NCBI GenBank assembly: GCA_008508345.1 | Contig: QNGE01001007.1 | Coordinates: 62,001-126,000 of the forward strand | Reading direction: 5' to 3' | From: Paragonimus westermani | Taxonomy: Eukaryota > Platyhelminthes > Trematoda > Plagiorchiida > Troglotrematidae | DNA length: 64,000 bases | Shown: positions 52,051 to 64,000 of the stretch, piece by piece | Numbering within the stretch: position 1 is the first letter of the stretch | Layout of the letters: each line of letters begins with the position of its first letter | Position numbers and translations under genes: made by a program | Notes under the pieces: model-generated | The model's input: the letters and a program-made list of their open reading frames with translations, nothing else | Told to the model about the DNA's origin: nothing | Database searches by the model: none

Positions 52051-55000
52051 CATTAAGCTTGACCAAATTGTCATTCACAAATGTTCTGCGATTACCTATT
52101 TTGATAGATACTCAACTTTCCACATCGCCAAATGAAGAAACACAATAACTGTCTCATTGACCCCAATCACTGATTGCAAGTTTAAGATTTCTTATCCAAT
52201 ACACAGAGTTATTTTCCCTTATTCCTTTAGATAAAAATCATTGATCACCGTCTAAAAGTATTACACATCAAGTACAAAACTTCCGTTTTCGTGAGAATCA
52301 GTCGTATCGACAGTGTGCAGATTAACACTAGTTCGACGATCTTCTGTTTAACAGTGTCGTAAACAGCACAGCAAATGGATAATGACAAGATTACATACAG
52401 TGCTAGTAATGAATAATGCCCACTTGTTTGTCCGTCAGCTGTGCTACCGCTCCAACTGCAGTTACATACATTGTTCTTTTCGAATGGGATTATTCATTAA
52501 CCACGTAGTCTATTTTGTACGGTACGCCAATTGAATAATGTCTGCCATTACGACAGGTGCGTCCGGCGCTAGCTGTTAGGATGCGTACAGCTTTTTTCAA
52601 CAGAACCGATCGATAACATCGCAAAATGGCATGATCTTACGATTCAGCTTGAACATTTTTAGCGCACTTTCGAATTAACACATTCAAAATTTGCTCTCGA
52701 TTTCTTACTGTACTGCATTTAATGTCAGTTTGGAAAATGTTCTCAACAAACAATGAAAAGTGGGTGAAATGGAACACTAACTTTTATTTTAGTAATTCTC
52801 AAAGCAACATTTGTCCGCTGAATTTACTAAATTATCACAAACACAAAAACAGAAAGAATTTTGTGCTGTGTTACATCAATGCGCTGCTTGCAAGAACTCG
52901 AATGCGTCGTTAAGCAACTTGAGCCATACTTATGCTAAACTTATGGTTGGCTAAACACCAACGTCTGGAATTGAGGACTTGATGTGAGTGACATACGTAA
53001 CTGATGTTTATGGATAAAACGAAGCCTAGCTAAGTGTATTTTCCACAAACAGAGGGGAACGGAAAATACCGGTTAAAATTATTCCACACTCAAACTGTGT
53101 GCCAAAGGTGACTTTGAATGAACCTGCCGACTATTTTGACTGATACATTTTTAAAATCTTTCTAATAATACAATGCTGAGGGGAGAGAATGTTTTCAGAC
53201 TGTTAACCACAAAGAAACGTGCTACCGTGTTGAAATTATCATGTTGAAATTAAAGGTATATATTTACACTTCTATTCCGAAAAACCTTCACATCTGTTTG
53301 AGTGTTATAGTTCAAAAAACTGCAGAAGAAACCGAAGGAGAAAAAAAATTGCTTGAAAAAACTTATAAAATGCCTGTATTCAGTGAAATCCATGTTCACA
53401 TGAAGATCCCTGGAACATACATCCAAAGGCGACTTTTGATTAGATCATTGAACTAGCTTGTGGGGTGCACAGTGTGTTAAGACCACGTTGCGTTAAGCGT
53501 ATTTCTGACCTGGTACTTACCCTGAATAGTGTGCATGTGGTTAATACAATCCTACTTACCACAAACGTTGAATCGAAATTCATAACTTCTCGTACGCGAA
53601 ACCGTTGTTTTCATGAGATATCACTACACCTGAAAATAGCTTTATTCCGATTCTTATGTACTATATGGATGATCATGTGTTTACGTGAAACCCATATGGA
53701 TTCTAGTTACAGTGAGATAATGGACTGAATAGTAATGGTACTTTTGGTCCAAAAATATCGGAGAATTACCACAAAGTGGATTAATCAAAACGAGTACAGG
53801 AATGCGTAGGCTGAGGTCACTTGTGTCTGGTATTCCGTTTAAAATTATCACTAGATGGATAAAATGATTTTGAATTTAATTGTACAAATCATAAGTTTTG
53901 TTGACAAAATTTTTGTTGCTGTTAATCCTGATCCGTTTATCATATTTCGGAATCGTTTACCTGTTCAGTTAACCAACCAATTAGGTCACATAGGTCGTTT
54001 ATTCACGTACTGATCGGGTGAGATGTCGTGAAAATGTAATAGTCGCATTTATTGAATTCAAAAACCTCTGTATTGATTCAAGGACGTCACTAGGCCATAG
54101 GTATGTGGAAGAGTATTAGAAGATAATTGCCAATGGAAATCCGATGGGAACGGACGTCTGTGAAGTTGAATTTATTTAATGCACACAAACAATGTTCCTA
54201 TCTAGCTAACACGGTTTGATGCACGCCCAAGTCCACTTGTTAGCGAAAAGAATTTGGCGCTAAACTGCAGTTACCTTAGTCATCCCTCGAAGTAGTTCTA
54301 ACTGGTGCTAAACACCTCTCCCCATACCCTTTCGCCACACAATTTACTTTGATTTATCTACAGGTGCATTATCACTTACGTGAGCACAACGGATCGATAT
54401 CGTAGTCAACGAATGTTTGATTGAACCCTTAAACCGAGGATCAATTTAGTGGTGTAGACCAGCATCCAAGCATCAGCGACAGCAAGGCAAATTCAAGTGG
54501 TAACAAACGAAATCAATCGATTCAATCGTTCTGTTATTGCATAAACCAAACACATATATTTTGATTATCAACAAATTTTCGTTCAGTAAACAATGAAGAC
54601 CAACTCAGTGGATGCAAAATTTATTCATTCAAACTGTAGCTTCTATCCGACGCTGTTCGTGCCATGGTTATTTACCCCTGAAAAGCGGCTTTCCTCTGTT
54701 TTGATGAAGTAAGTAAATGGGTTCAAGTGAGGGGAGAATAATCACCTCAGAGGAGATGGTAGTCGTGCAACAAGAGCACAAATTTAGTGGTCTGGGGTCG
54801 TGTTATGTAAACAAGCAAACGGCCTCAACGCACGTTAAAAATCCTCCCATTGACTAACAGATGAAAAGTTTACAATCTAAACACCAAGCTCAGAGGAATA
54901 ACCCTCCACCCAAACAAGCTACTGGAGGTGTCAACTCTGTCGTTCCTCTGAACAATCCCAGACCTCATTAGCATCTGTGGGTGTGAATCTAGCGGTTATT

Positions 55001-55659
55001 TACGAACTTGAACAGTGCACACCAGCAGAAGTGCTGTTGACAACAAACCTAGTTGTGAGTTCATCCTAAAAGTTACCAACAGCATCACATATGCATATGT
55101 GCATAAAAACCGTTGATAATACGAACGGAAACTTATTCCACATGAAAATCACGAAGGTTATTCTTGCTAAAACACCTAGGTAAATTTGCGGCAAGCCACT
55201 CTTTGGATTGCTTGTGATCGGTAAAGAATCACCTAATACACTTTGCAAAAGCAACGCAGACGACAAATTTTGTGCCACCAGTGAGCAGTCTGGCATGAAT
55301 ATTTTTCAAAATCAGTTGGCTTTTTGCGAATTAATTTGTGTAGAGTGGAGAAAAATGTGGCAATTACATTCTCCAGACACAGATCATAAATGAACAAAAG
55401 ATGGCTCTACTGAAAAGGCTTCACATTAGACAACTGCAGTCAATTTTCAAACAGATATTTGCACCGTTGCATAACAACATGACTTCTGAATGATTACCGA
55501 AATCCACTTAACCTGCAGAAACTTTTATCAGCAAACAAATTCATCACGACTATGTAAATTTTGATTGCACACTCTATGCACTATTACCTTTCAACTAATT
55601 TGTTATTTTGCCAATTCAAAGGGACGTCAGTTTGGACATCATTCACACTTGATGGCAGC

Positions 55660-55832
55660 CTTTGCATTCAACTAAACTTTTCGACTAGCTTCTTTCGAAA
55701 CAAAACACCGCGCGCAAAGTTCTCTATCCTTTGAGGTCGTCAATAGATCATATTTTTACTACCGCATGGACTAGAACTCCGGCCGTTTTCATGAGACAAC
55801 CGTGCTGACCAATACGCCATTGACTTCACAAT
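55660..55832 (-). mobile_element. Decayed SINE copy, antisense
   Basis: On the minus strand it reads GTCAATGGCG (box A region, about 55807-55824), then CACGGTTGTCTCATGA, then CCGGAGTTCTAGTCC (box B at 55768-55780). It matches the head of the copy at 46847, with a matching body further on (TTCGAAAGAAGCTAG, and TTGAATGCAAAGG near 55663). The hammerhead region is present but damaged: the core reads TTGACGA and the GAAA is lost. Confidence 0.7.
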
Positions 55833-55858
55833 AGAGACCACCGAATTACCATATCTCA

Positions 55859-55979
55859 AAGCTTGACCGCCTTTATCCGTGAGTAATGAACAGCTGGTTT
55901 CATCGTCTCGGTATCAAACACGGTGCTTGACCTAGGGCTTCTTTCCGAATAAGGCCCGCTGAAAAGTATGAGTGCAAAG
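55859..55979 (+). mobile_element. SINE body fragment, sense
   Basis: GCTTCTTTCCGAATAAGGCC (from 55937), followed by CGCTGAAAAGT and GTGCAAAG, aligns with the body of the 46847 copy (GCTTCTTTTCGAAAGAGGCT, GGCTGGAAAGT, ATGCAAAG). The expected tRNA head and hammerhead upstream are too diverged to recognise. It sits about 100 bp from the antisense copy, in opposite orientation. Confidence 0.5.
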
Positions 55980-58049
55980 ATTCCGATTGGATGTGAGTGG
56001 TGTTCCGTACGAAATCAACCAAACCCTTGAATACTCATCAGTAATCAAAGGATGTGATAAATCAAACTGTCTGCAGAACGCCGAAAAAGTAGTGAAGCTA
56101 CTGCAATGTTTCACAATAAGTTGTCTGGAAACAACTGCTGAATGCGACCGCTGCATTGATCAAACATGAGCGTTGTTCGACCAGAGAATGTTAAAAAACA
56201 TTTTCGCCTTGCCAATCTTAAGCTTCTGTTTGACTCTAACCTCAAGGTCTTCACTAGAATCCAAAACGGTATATGTCAGACGTCTCTTGCAGAACATTTC
56301 GTGAATATCGCAATGAAGGAAAATGACTGTTTGAAATCTTACGTGAACAGTAACCTGTGGTGTAGGAAAGAAACGCAAACAAGACGGCTGAACATCTGCA
56401 TACGGGCTGGCAAACCTGATTTCTCTTACACAGTTTACAGTGCATTGTAACATCATACAATGTGACCTACAATCAATTCAACTTAGAATCTAAAACAACA
56501 TATATGTAACTGCTGAAATTAACTGGTTGACGAACAACTCTGATAAAATTGTCTTGTGTTTTGTTTCGATTAACCCGCTAACCATGAGGATGGAAATGCT
56601 TAATTTTGAGTCGGGCTGCTGTGATACGCAGTTTTGTTCATTTTAACCAAAGAAGCTTGAAAATAGTTGGTTGTTGGAAGTATTTCTTTACATCAGCTAG
56701 ATTCTGCAAATGACCAAACTAACTATTTTGTGGCGTTTTTCAAAAAATACCATCATTGATTTTCCAGTTATTTGGTTCGCTGTATGAGGACTATAAAATT
56801 TAAGTCACTGGAGCAGGTGGTTTAATAATTGTACATCTGAAAAAGCGTAATAATATTGTTAATAAAAGTTACTCGCCACAACACATGCAAGCTAACAAGC
56901 CCGGTCACCATTCCTTCAGGGCTTAACAAAAATGAACTTCATATTCTACAGAGATGGGATGCACCATTAACAGCGCGATAGATGAGGTCATACGTGACAA
57001 CAGTGTTTTACTGGATATGTAGCGCGCAATTTCGGTTAACCGATACCACAGATATCTGACTAACAATGTCCACACTTCAGGACTTTCTCAATAAAACATA
57101 TTCATGAGCATCTAGATTTTCGCCTGTGTTAACAGCAGCCAAGTTGTTAACTTTGCTGAAAAAGGGTCAGAAACAGCGTAAAAAATATTGCGTATCCATG
57201 CGTTCACACGCGCATAATTCTATCCGCCACTGGCATCCGTCATGGTGATGAGTAACTGGATATTATTCTGTGTTCCACCATGCCACAAATGTCTCCTCAA
57301 CTGCCGTTGACAATTCTCTAACAGCATTTAGTCAATAAGGCAAACTCTCTTTACAGAGTTTACCAGTCCTACTATAATCATAAATTGTAAGTCAACGACA
57401 TATATAGTGAACTCAACATAACTTTTCCATGAGATCTCATATCTGTTAACGTTAGCCGTGCGTCCATACCCGTGCCTACCTTCGAAGGTTGACACGCCCG
57501 TAACATTAATGACCCATTTACTGTAAATGTGATGTCGAAGCCAAATATTCAGCCGCAAACGAGTGCTGGGCTTCTTCAACGGGTATGTATCAACTGGACT
57601 GATGATGGTGGCTGTGGTCCACCTTTAATCTTTCCCCACATCAATGGATAGCCCACTTCTAACTAGGATTCTGTTTAAAAAGCTTACCGTAAGTCACGGC
57701 GACAATTCGGGAAGAAACACTTTCCACCTCATTTTTGAAAGCATTGTCAGAAACTCGTGTGACGGCCGTATAGGTGTTATTCTTTTCTCTGTCGTATCCG
57801 TGATGCCCACGGATTTCATAATATGACCGATTCCATAACACAGAGAGGATCACACAAGAGAAGAACAGGCACGTTTTTGACTTGGTCGCCGGTGTACTGG
57901 CCATAGTTCCGCCTAGAGACATGCACTTGAATATCGGCACTGATTTTCTCGACCAAGGGAATAGAATGTTTGGACCCAAAGGCAGCAATTGACTCAGCTG
58001 TCCGGTAAGCTTTCTGGGGGTGGTTTCTATCGTATTGGGTTTTGCTTGA

Positions 58050-58484
58050 AGAACGTTAATTGTCGAGGTCGCTGTATGCCCACTTTCAGTGCAGAGTGCC
58101 CATTCGTGGGCAGGTGTCTTATGTGTTCTTCACGTCAAGTAACGTTCGACAGAAGTATCACGTCGCCCCTTTCTTTTCGACTTTGTGATAGACAACATTC
58201 TGGTGGCAGCACCCAGAGATAACAAAGATTTCGGAGCGGAGCTTTTTCCTGGCAGTAGAATAATCGAAGTTTACGCCGTGGACCTCACAGACTTACTCAC
58301 TTCTTCTGCAGCGAAGAGGCAGACCAGACTGCATCATTTAAATGATATAGTTGGTCTGTATGATGTATGCTTTGCACTTTCAAAGTATGAAGTGTCGTCA
58401 CAAAATTGGATTAGAATTGACCCTATCCTTGTTATTTCTGGCGGGCCGCTTCGGACCATCGTTTATTCCACTTTTTCCGAATAA
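58050..58484 (+). pseudogene. Decayed RTE-type LINE reverse transcriptase fragment
   Basis: The translation around 58163-58480 reads PFLFDFVIDNIL, then GAELFPGSRIIEVYAVDLTD, then LHHLNDIVGLYDVCFALSKY and SSQNW. This follows the palm/thumb region of flatworm RTE-like reverse transcriptases (SPFLFNFVID, a PG-R-x-x-D/E-x-x-YADD core, then Y/F-G-x-x-FAPSK and QDW). The catalytic YADD is YAVD here, so the enzyme would be dead. The segment before about 58160 needs a frame change to match RQG-C-P-L-S-P and is more diverged. The frame ends with a stop at 58482-58484. No endonuclease domain or 3' end was found. RTE elements are candidates for mobilising SINEs such as the one at 46847. Confidence 0.68.
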
Positions 58485-61400
58485 TATCATCCTCTCAGTC
58501 TAGCAGTGTACGCATCGAATTCCGTCACTTGTAGCATTGCAAATCATTCAGTTTCGATTAGTGATAGACTGTACAAGACTTATGTGAGTTCAGATATGCA
58601 CCAAGGAGCACAAACCTGACTCACTCGTGTGAAAGATGCTTGTAAACTCTGAGTGTCTCTACCAGTTAGCTTGAATCAAATAGGCTGACTTTATAAACAA
58701 CGTGACGATCCGTCAGTGCATGTTTGAAAAATGTGCAACCGATAACCAAAGCAAGAAAAATGTATAGTCTCTGCTGGATAAGTCACATATCACGTACGCC
58801 GACGAATTGTTTACCGCACCACACATTGTTCAAGGTGGATGCTAATGTTTAGAATAAACCACCGGTTGGCCACGAGATGACATGGTCACATGCTGTGAAA
58901 ACCTTAGCCGTTCCATCGAGCATGGTTGTTCAGTGTCTTCTACCTGGTTTGAGTGTTTGCGATCATCCACTCTAATGGCTGCAGAAGCCCTCTGGCGCGA
59001 CACTGTCTGGCATTCTCTGACCAGCCTGCACCCTCAAACTTGTTCATTCTTCCCTACAAATTCACACCTATTGAGTATTCCAAGACTTCCTTGGCCATTG
59101 TCAAGACCGATAGAAGCTCAGGCCATTGCATCCATGGGTATGGCTTAAAGGTTAAACTTACAATTAATGCGGTGCTGGAAACGGTGTAACAAGGAGTGAT
59201 CATGTGACCAGTCGATTGTGCCTAATTGTCAGGTTATAATAACCGAATCACCAGTTATGGTCTACATAGGAGTTTTCTGAAGATGATTGAATGACCAAGG
59301 GAATCCTCAAAGGCAATTATCGTTGTGGACCAAATTTCGCTTCGAAAAAGAATACCTCACTGTCAAATAATAATTCACGTAACCAAGTGTTCAGCGATTC
59401 GGATAACTGTTATTACTGCTGTTAGGCCATTATGTGTGCAAATCAACGGTGTAAACAGAAGTAAACATAAACAATGTAACTTTCCAAAGACCTAAACGTT
59501 CTACTGACGTAAGATATACAGTGATTTTGTTACAATCACGTCTTCGAAAGTGTTCTTTACCAGAACTCTTAAGTCTGCCTAGCGAATTCACGCAACTGCT
59601 CGTGCTAAGACTGTCAAGGATTTTGTAGTTCACAACCTTAGCAACATCTGACGTCTTCTGACTGTCACTAACATCGTTGAACAATGCGTTGTACACCATC
59701 TGCGACGTCTGTTCCCGGAGTACACCGTCTAACAAACCCAGGCTGCATTTCCCCTACCTCGGTTATCGTTCGTTAACTTGTGGATCTTCCAGCTATATAC
59801 TGACACTCCGTGGTACTGCCAACACAATCAGTTCAGTTGTCAGGGGCAACTGCGGAGACAACAGTTGTCGAATTCTGAGAGCCAGTGTACAAATACCTCA
59901 CCAGTGAACTAGATCACAGATCCAACCGCAGACACATTGTAAAGATACGAGTGGTAACGGCTTGAAGCTATCTCAACAACCATATGATAAGAGTACACTC
60001 TGAGTTGGTTTGTTAACCCTGCTAAGCACAATGTTGCCCAAAAGTAGCCGTGATCAGACCAACAAAGTAACATTAACATTACATGTGGTATACGCATTGA
60101 CGTTCATAACTGTTATACGTTCCCACAAAGAAAATTCAACTTTGTCTAACCGAGAGAAATGTGGTCAGTCACTGTTCGCAACTTAAGTTTATTTGTTGTG
60201 CTGCATCCGACATAAAGTCGTTAGCAATCGCAACATGTGATTACATGTCATTTGGAAACCCTCTCATCTCATCAGTAGAGTTACAGGTATAACGACCTAT
60301 CTGTGGGCTACTCAAGTGGGCAAAACTGATGCCATGCAACACTTCATTCATTGTTCCAAATGATCAGTTCTGTAGTTTCGATTTAAGTAGTCAAACACTA
60401 CATTCTGTACATAATATTGTATTAAACCTATGGTGAAGAATCAATTTATTACGTTCCGTATTGTTCTATTTTTTTCATTCATTTAGTTGACATGAGTCAC
60501 TTTGCACACGATAAACACAACTAACAGCATAAAGTTCGTCGGTTCATATCATAATGTTTTGATGAAACACCTATCACATTGATGTTTTTACAAAGTGCAT
60601 ACATTTAGTTAACTACAGTTATCTGATTGTATCTGTGAAATCTACCTCCGCAGACGAGGTCATGTCATACTGCGGTAACCCCTAAAATACACATCTAGGC
60701 CGAAAGGTTGCAATGTCAAAATGATATTAATTTACGACGAAGTCAACGAAAGCTTTCCAGGTAGGTTCAAAAGAACCGTTAGAATTCAGTTACAAAAATA
60801 GGTTATGTGGAGATTGTTTAGACTTGTACGATTCCATAATCCAAATCCTCATTGTTCGGCTTGATAGATACAAACGATTTAACAAATGCAAGAGATTGTT
60901 CGGGTTTGTCCTGCACGCGGTAACGCAGAAATAAGAACTATGAGTGTTCAGTGTGTGAAGGAATCTGCCCTGAAAGTCATCTGAAACACAGTTGTTTATC
61001 ATATATGACAGTGACTATCGATCCAGAATGATAGACCTGCATCTTAATTGGAAGTCCCACAGTCGTGAAAAATTCATTCACAGATCACGTTTGTTCCTTT
61101 TCTTATGCCACAGATTACGGATCAAAGTGACAACTTTGTTGATACAATATGGTAAAATCTTATCTACTATGTTCGGGCCAAACGCTGGTTTGAAGTTGGG
61201 AGTGACAAACTTAAACACAGTCGCCGTATATCTGACACAATCGTGTTGAAGTTTTGAATGCTAATTACCACAAAATGAAAATTTCAGTTCGTACAACAAA
61301 CCAACCGGTATCTTGTTTCTGAAAAGTGGAGCTCTGTGTTCTAAATCTAACACCCGATCCGTTTTATCGATTCACGGCGGGACTGAAAGAAAAAAACGTT

Positions 61401-61913
61401 AAATAGTGTTCTGTACTGTTGCAGTAGGCACTCAGAAATGCGCGGAAATTTCTTCCAAGCCTTGGGTGGAAATAATCATTGACGGTCTCGGATTTGAGTT
61501 TTCTGACTCAAATACATAAGAAACACGTCACCTAAGGTCAAATTATTGAATATTAACTTATCCAAATGTGTGTATCTTACATTCAACAAATTTACGGGAG
61601 TTTCTTAGGGAAGATGCAACATCATAAGGATGCTTCCCGTTGATGTTTCCACTACTCTATTCCAACATCGAGGCTTAACAAGACGGTTGACATTGACAGA
61701 CTTGCCTAAAAAGGTAGCTGTGTTTGACAGCATGTTTCAAACAGCCTTCGACTAAAAGTTCCAAGTAAACCAACAGAGAATAGGAACTAAATTACAGGAC
61801 CTGTTTTGTTTTATGCTTGTTAAATCGCGCAAAACAACTCACTCATACATATTTTATCCAGTATGTTGAAAGTATCCAAGGAAAATAGTTCAAAGCATGT
61901 GCGAATGACTTAC

Positions 61914-61976
61914 TTCGAGTAACTCCCGACAACGTTTCGTGTTGTGAGTTTCCATTTCTTTACAGTGATCAACCAT
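61914..61976 (-). CDS. F-BAR exon 1 of those found (internal exon)
   Basis: This 63-nt exon encodes 21 residues beginning MVDHCKEMETH and ending CRELLE. The acceptor is a pyrimidine-rich TTGATTTTATTTCAG and the donor is GTAAGT, both close to consensus. It begins with ATG but directly follows an acceptor, so it is probably internal and not the start of the protein: the first F-BAR helix is missing and should be encoded beyond 64000. The heptad-like charged helix runs on into the next exon without a frame break (phase 0). In the family this corresponds to the long second F-BAR helix. Confidence 0.75.
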
Positions 61977-64000
61977 CTGAAATAAAATCAATAGTTCATA
62001 AGGCGTTGATCGATTTCATGCAAAGTTGAAATTGCTTTGAAATTTTCTTCTATTTTCTTATGTTCTCCATAGAAAGCTTGCAACCGGTATCGTGGTCTCG
62101 GCTTAATTAACCAGTAAGAGGGTAACTTGCTCAATTGTAAACAGTTGAATATGACGTCATGAGTTGATGTTACGATGAGCAATATAATATTGTCCCCATT
62201 TAATAAAAATGAAACGAAGCTCAAATTTTATAAAAGGCTTTGTGATGAATTGGCACTTTCTTACAATCCATTTCCACAAGAAGCGTCAGCAAATCAAAAC
62301 GAATATCTACAGAACTTCGAAAGTTCAAACATGTTCAATACTTTCCCTCATGAATCGTCACATCATGAAGTTATGTAGATCACTTGGAAAGGTTTGTTGC
62401 GACCAAACTGATTCAAAGTCATCACCATAAGACCAGTCGAGTAGTATTGATGACATGTGAACAGATGTCAAACGTTCGAGATGTTGACTATCTTACATCA
62501 GATCTTCTCACTACTACAAGAAGTGAATCAGCAATACATTTATAGAACCTGTGCATTCTTCTATTCAAATCTCTGGGTTATGTATGTTGACTCTTCTGTG
62601 GTATCAGGTTGTACGTTTATCAGCCACAATCTTGAACATGCAGGATGAAAACCGCGCTTTCACAGACGTGGACTATGACAGTGCAAACAGCAGCGTAGTG
62701 GCGCACGTAACGCAAGCGTTTTGATATAAAACTGCAGTGAACTGATAGTCAATATTCCGATACTCTCCAAAACTCTTCGGGATGTGTTGATTAACACCCC
62801 ATTCACTGAAGTGTATTTGTCCACTAGTTCTACTGAAGCCATCCAGAAGGCTGTAGTTTAGCCATTTCCAAATGAAGAGTAACAAAGCACTCATTTTTCC
62901 TGCCTTTCCCAACTGAAATGGAGCCAATCAGGTGGAGGTGAGTGACGTTTTAAAGCGCCTAATAAATTAAAAAGTCGGACAACGGCAAACAGACGCACAC
63001 ATGATATGTCGATGTGACACAAGAATTTTTCTCAGTGACCAATTTCCTGGGGATCACAGAGCTGGTAGCAAGTAATCAGGTAGTCTTACTGTTAATGGTA
63101 GGACTTCAAGGTCACCGGCAAAACAGAGGCCGATAATATCAGATAAACCTAATGTCCCTTTTTTGGTTGGTACGGTTAAGCATTCCAATACTTCTTCAGA
63201 TCGATAAGTTGAAATAACACGCAACTCATGGGAGGTACTTAGAATTCCCCATGTTTAAAGCTGATTATTCCAGTATGTCAATCTCCGTCACGTTCTAGAA
63301 GATGTTGCTTTGAACAACCGGTTAATGTGTACTCGCTCAGGCAAAAAACTCATAGTGTACAGGTGAGAAACAGACTCCACGATTAACCTTAGCAGAAGTA
63401 ATATATGAATGTAAACAGAAAGATGAGACTACACAAACAAAATTTATTCGGCTAGTGGATTGAAACCTGAAGGCAAAAGTTGTGAGGGCACAAATTTCAG
63501 GATCCGCCTTGGTTTTGATGTGATGGAAATAACCTGAAGTCGGTCACCCATTTCCTCCAAACGTTGAGCAGTAACTCAAGCCGAATGTTTTCGCTCGTCA
63601 CCGGTCAACTTTCAGTCGCCAAATTAGGCAGCACTTTCAAGTGGTTGTTACCGGTGCCAGGTGCGTTGTAGAGTTCTACCTTCTTTGTGTACCAATAAGA
63701 AACATCGAAGGCCGATTTTGATTGGAAAACCTTCAGAGCGATTCCAGAGTGCGGATAAGCCAACTGGCCTAATCCACTTACCGGTAGACCCGACTAATCT
63801 GATCATAGTTCCTTGGAGCTGAACAACATTCATAATGTTGTCTTGGAATTCCGACAGCTCATTCGACCGTAATTAACGCACTTAGCATACATCTCATTGA
63901 TCGGGGCCTTAAGATCCTGTTTTTCAACCAAGCCAGATCAGTATACAAAACATGTGTGTTAACTTGCTGATATTTGTCGTATTATGGAGCAGTAAGTTTA
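61977..64000. other. Upstream flank, no exon identified
   Basis: The preceding F-BAR exons should lie in this direction. A minus-strand segment ending at a GTAAGT donor (about 63783) encodes a plausible helix but is in the wrong phase to join the next exon, so it was not accepted. Small plus-strand ORFs around 62175-62650 show no motif. Confidence 0.5.

Larger units (their letters stand above)
44786..61913 (-). other. Intron 1 (17128 bp), repeat-rich
   Basis: The longest intron, separating MVDHC...LLE from VLTRQ. The phase 0 junction makes a continuous coiled coil. It holds the best SINE copy (46847-47174), an opposed pair of SINE remnants (55660-55979), another antisense relic (51890-52050) and the RTE-like reverse transcriptase fragment (58050-58484), which largely accounts for its size. 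A small extra exon in it cannot be excluded, but phase does not demand one. Confidence 0.65.
13148..61976 (-). other. F-BAR/RhoGAP gene, partial, eight exons found
   Basis: A single minus-strand gene spans most of the window. Eight exons with consensus acceptors and donors join in phase (0-0, 0-0, 0-0, 0-0, 0-2, 2-1, 1-0, 0-0) to give 489 uninterrupted codons. Predicted order: F-BAR helices (residues 1 to about 320, with a low-complexity insert at about 75-165), a Ser-rich acidic/basic linker (about 322-405), and the start of a RhoGAP domain (about 410-489). Known members bend membranes through F-BAR and stimulate GTP hydrolysis on Rho, Rac or Cdc42 through RhoGAP. The F-BAR part resembles ARHGAP45/ARHGAP29 (a YYQRCQ motif; later AYRESVETAN, DLEKTK). 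The RhoGAP start resembles srGAPs (GIYRVPAS, LAGLIK). The subfamily is not settled. Both ends are missing. Introns measure 17128, 3660, 9365, 5300, 8464, 1479 and 1966 bp. Confidence 0.85.

Noticed and set aside
63783..63860. Candidate upstream F-BAR exon ending at a GTAAGT donor (peptide with SEFQDNIMNVVQLQ)
   Set aside because: The helix is plausible, but the open frames end in phase 1 or 2 while the next exon (61976) needs phase 0, and the acceptor is poor.
1..64000. CRISPR arrays, bacterial operons, phage or viral genes
   Set aside because: No spaced direct repeats, ribosome-binding-site-led gene runs or viral hallmark proteins were seen; the splice-junction evidence points to a eukaryotic nuclear genome.

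Overview
This 64 kb window looks like animal nuclear DNA, most likely from a digenean flatworm (trematode). There are no bacterial-style operons and no long ORFs. The supportable coding sequence is a string of short exons with consensus AG/GT borders, separated by AT-rich introns of 1.5 to 17 kb. The trematode call is an inference. It rests on a tRNA-headed SINE carrying a hammerhead ribozyme (compare the Sm-alpha elements of schistosomes) and on a decayed reverse transcriptase that resembles flatworm RTE-type LINEs.

One gene dominates, on the minus strand. I could build eight exons (61976-61914, 44785-44297, 40636-40559, 31193-31077, 25776-25628, 17163-17096, 15616-15279, 13312-13148). Their reading frames join without conflict into 489 codons: the C-terminal two thirds of an F-BAR domain (membrane-curving helices, interrupted by a Ser/Thr/Gly-rich insert), an acidic and basic linker, and the start of a RhoGAP domain with its arginine finger. 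The gene is incomplete at both ends: the N-terminal F-BAR exons should lie beyond position 64000 and the rest of RhoGAP below position 1 or in unrecognised exons. No C1 zinc finger lies between F-BAR and RhoGAP, unlike ARHGAP29/ARHGAP45/GMIP. The protein would couple membrane curvature to switching off a Rho-family GTPase.

Layout from left to right. 1-13147: no firm gene, presumably the downstream intron. 13148-17163: RhoGAP, linker and F-BAR-end exons. 17164-25627: intron 5 with SINE and tRNA-like remnants. 25628-44785: F-BAR exons separated by introns 4, 3 and 2. 44786-61913: intron 1, the repeat-rich part, holding the best SINE copy (46847-47174) with an intact-looking hammerhead ribozyme (46929-46973), several decayed SINE copies and an RTE-like reverse transcriptase fragment. 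61914-61976: the most upstream exon found. 61977-64000: nothing firm.

I did not find a wholly new system. The most rewarding object is the hammerhead-bearing SINE; next are the unusual features of the F-BAR/RhoGAP protein.
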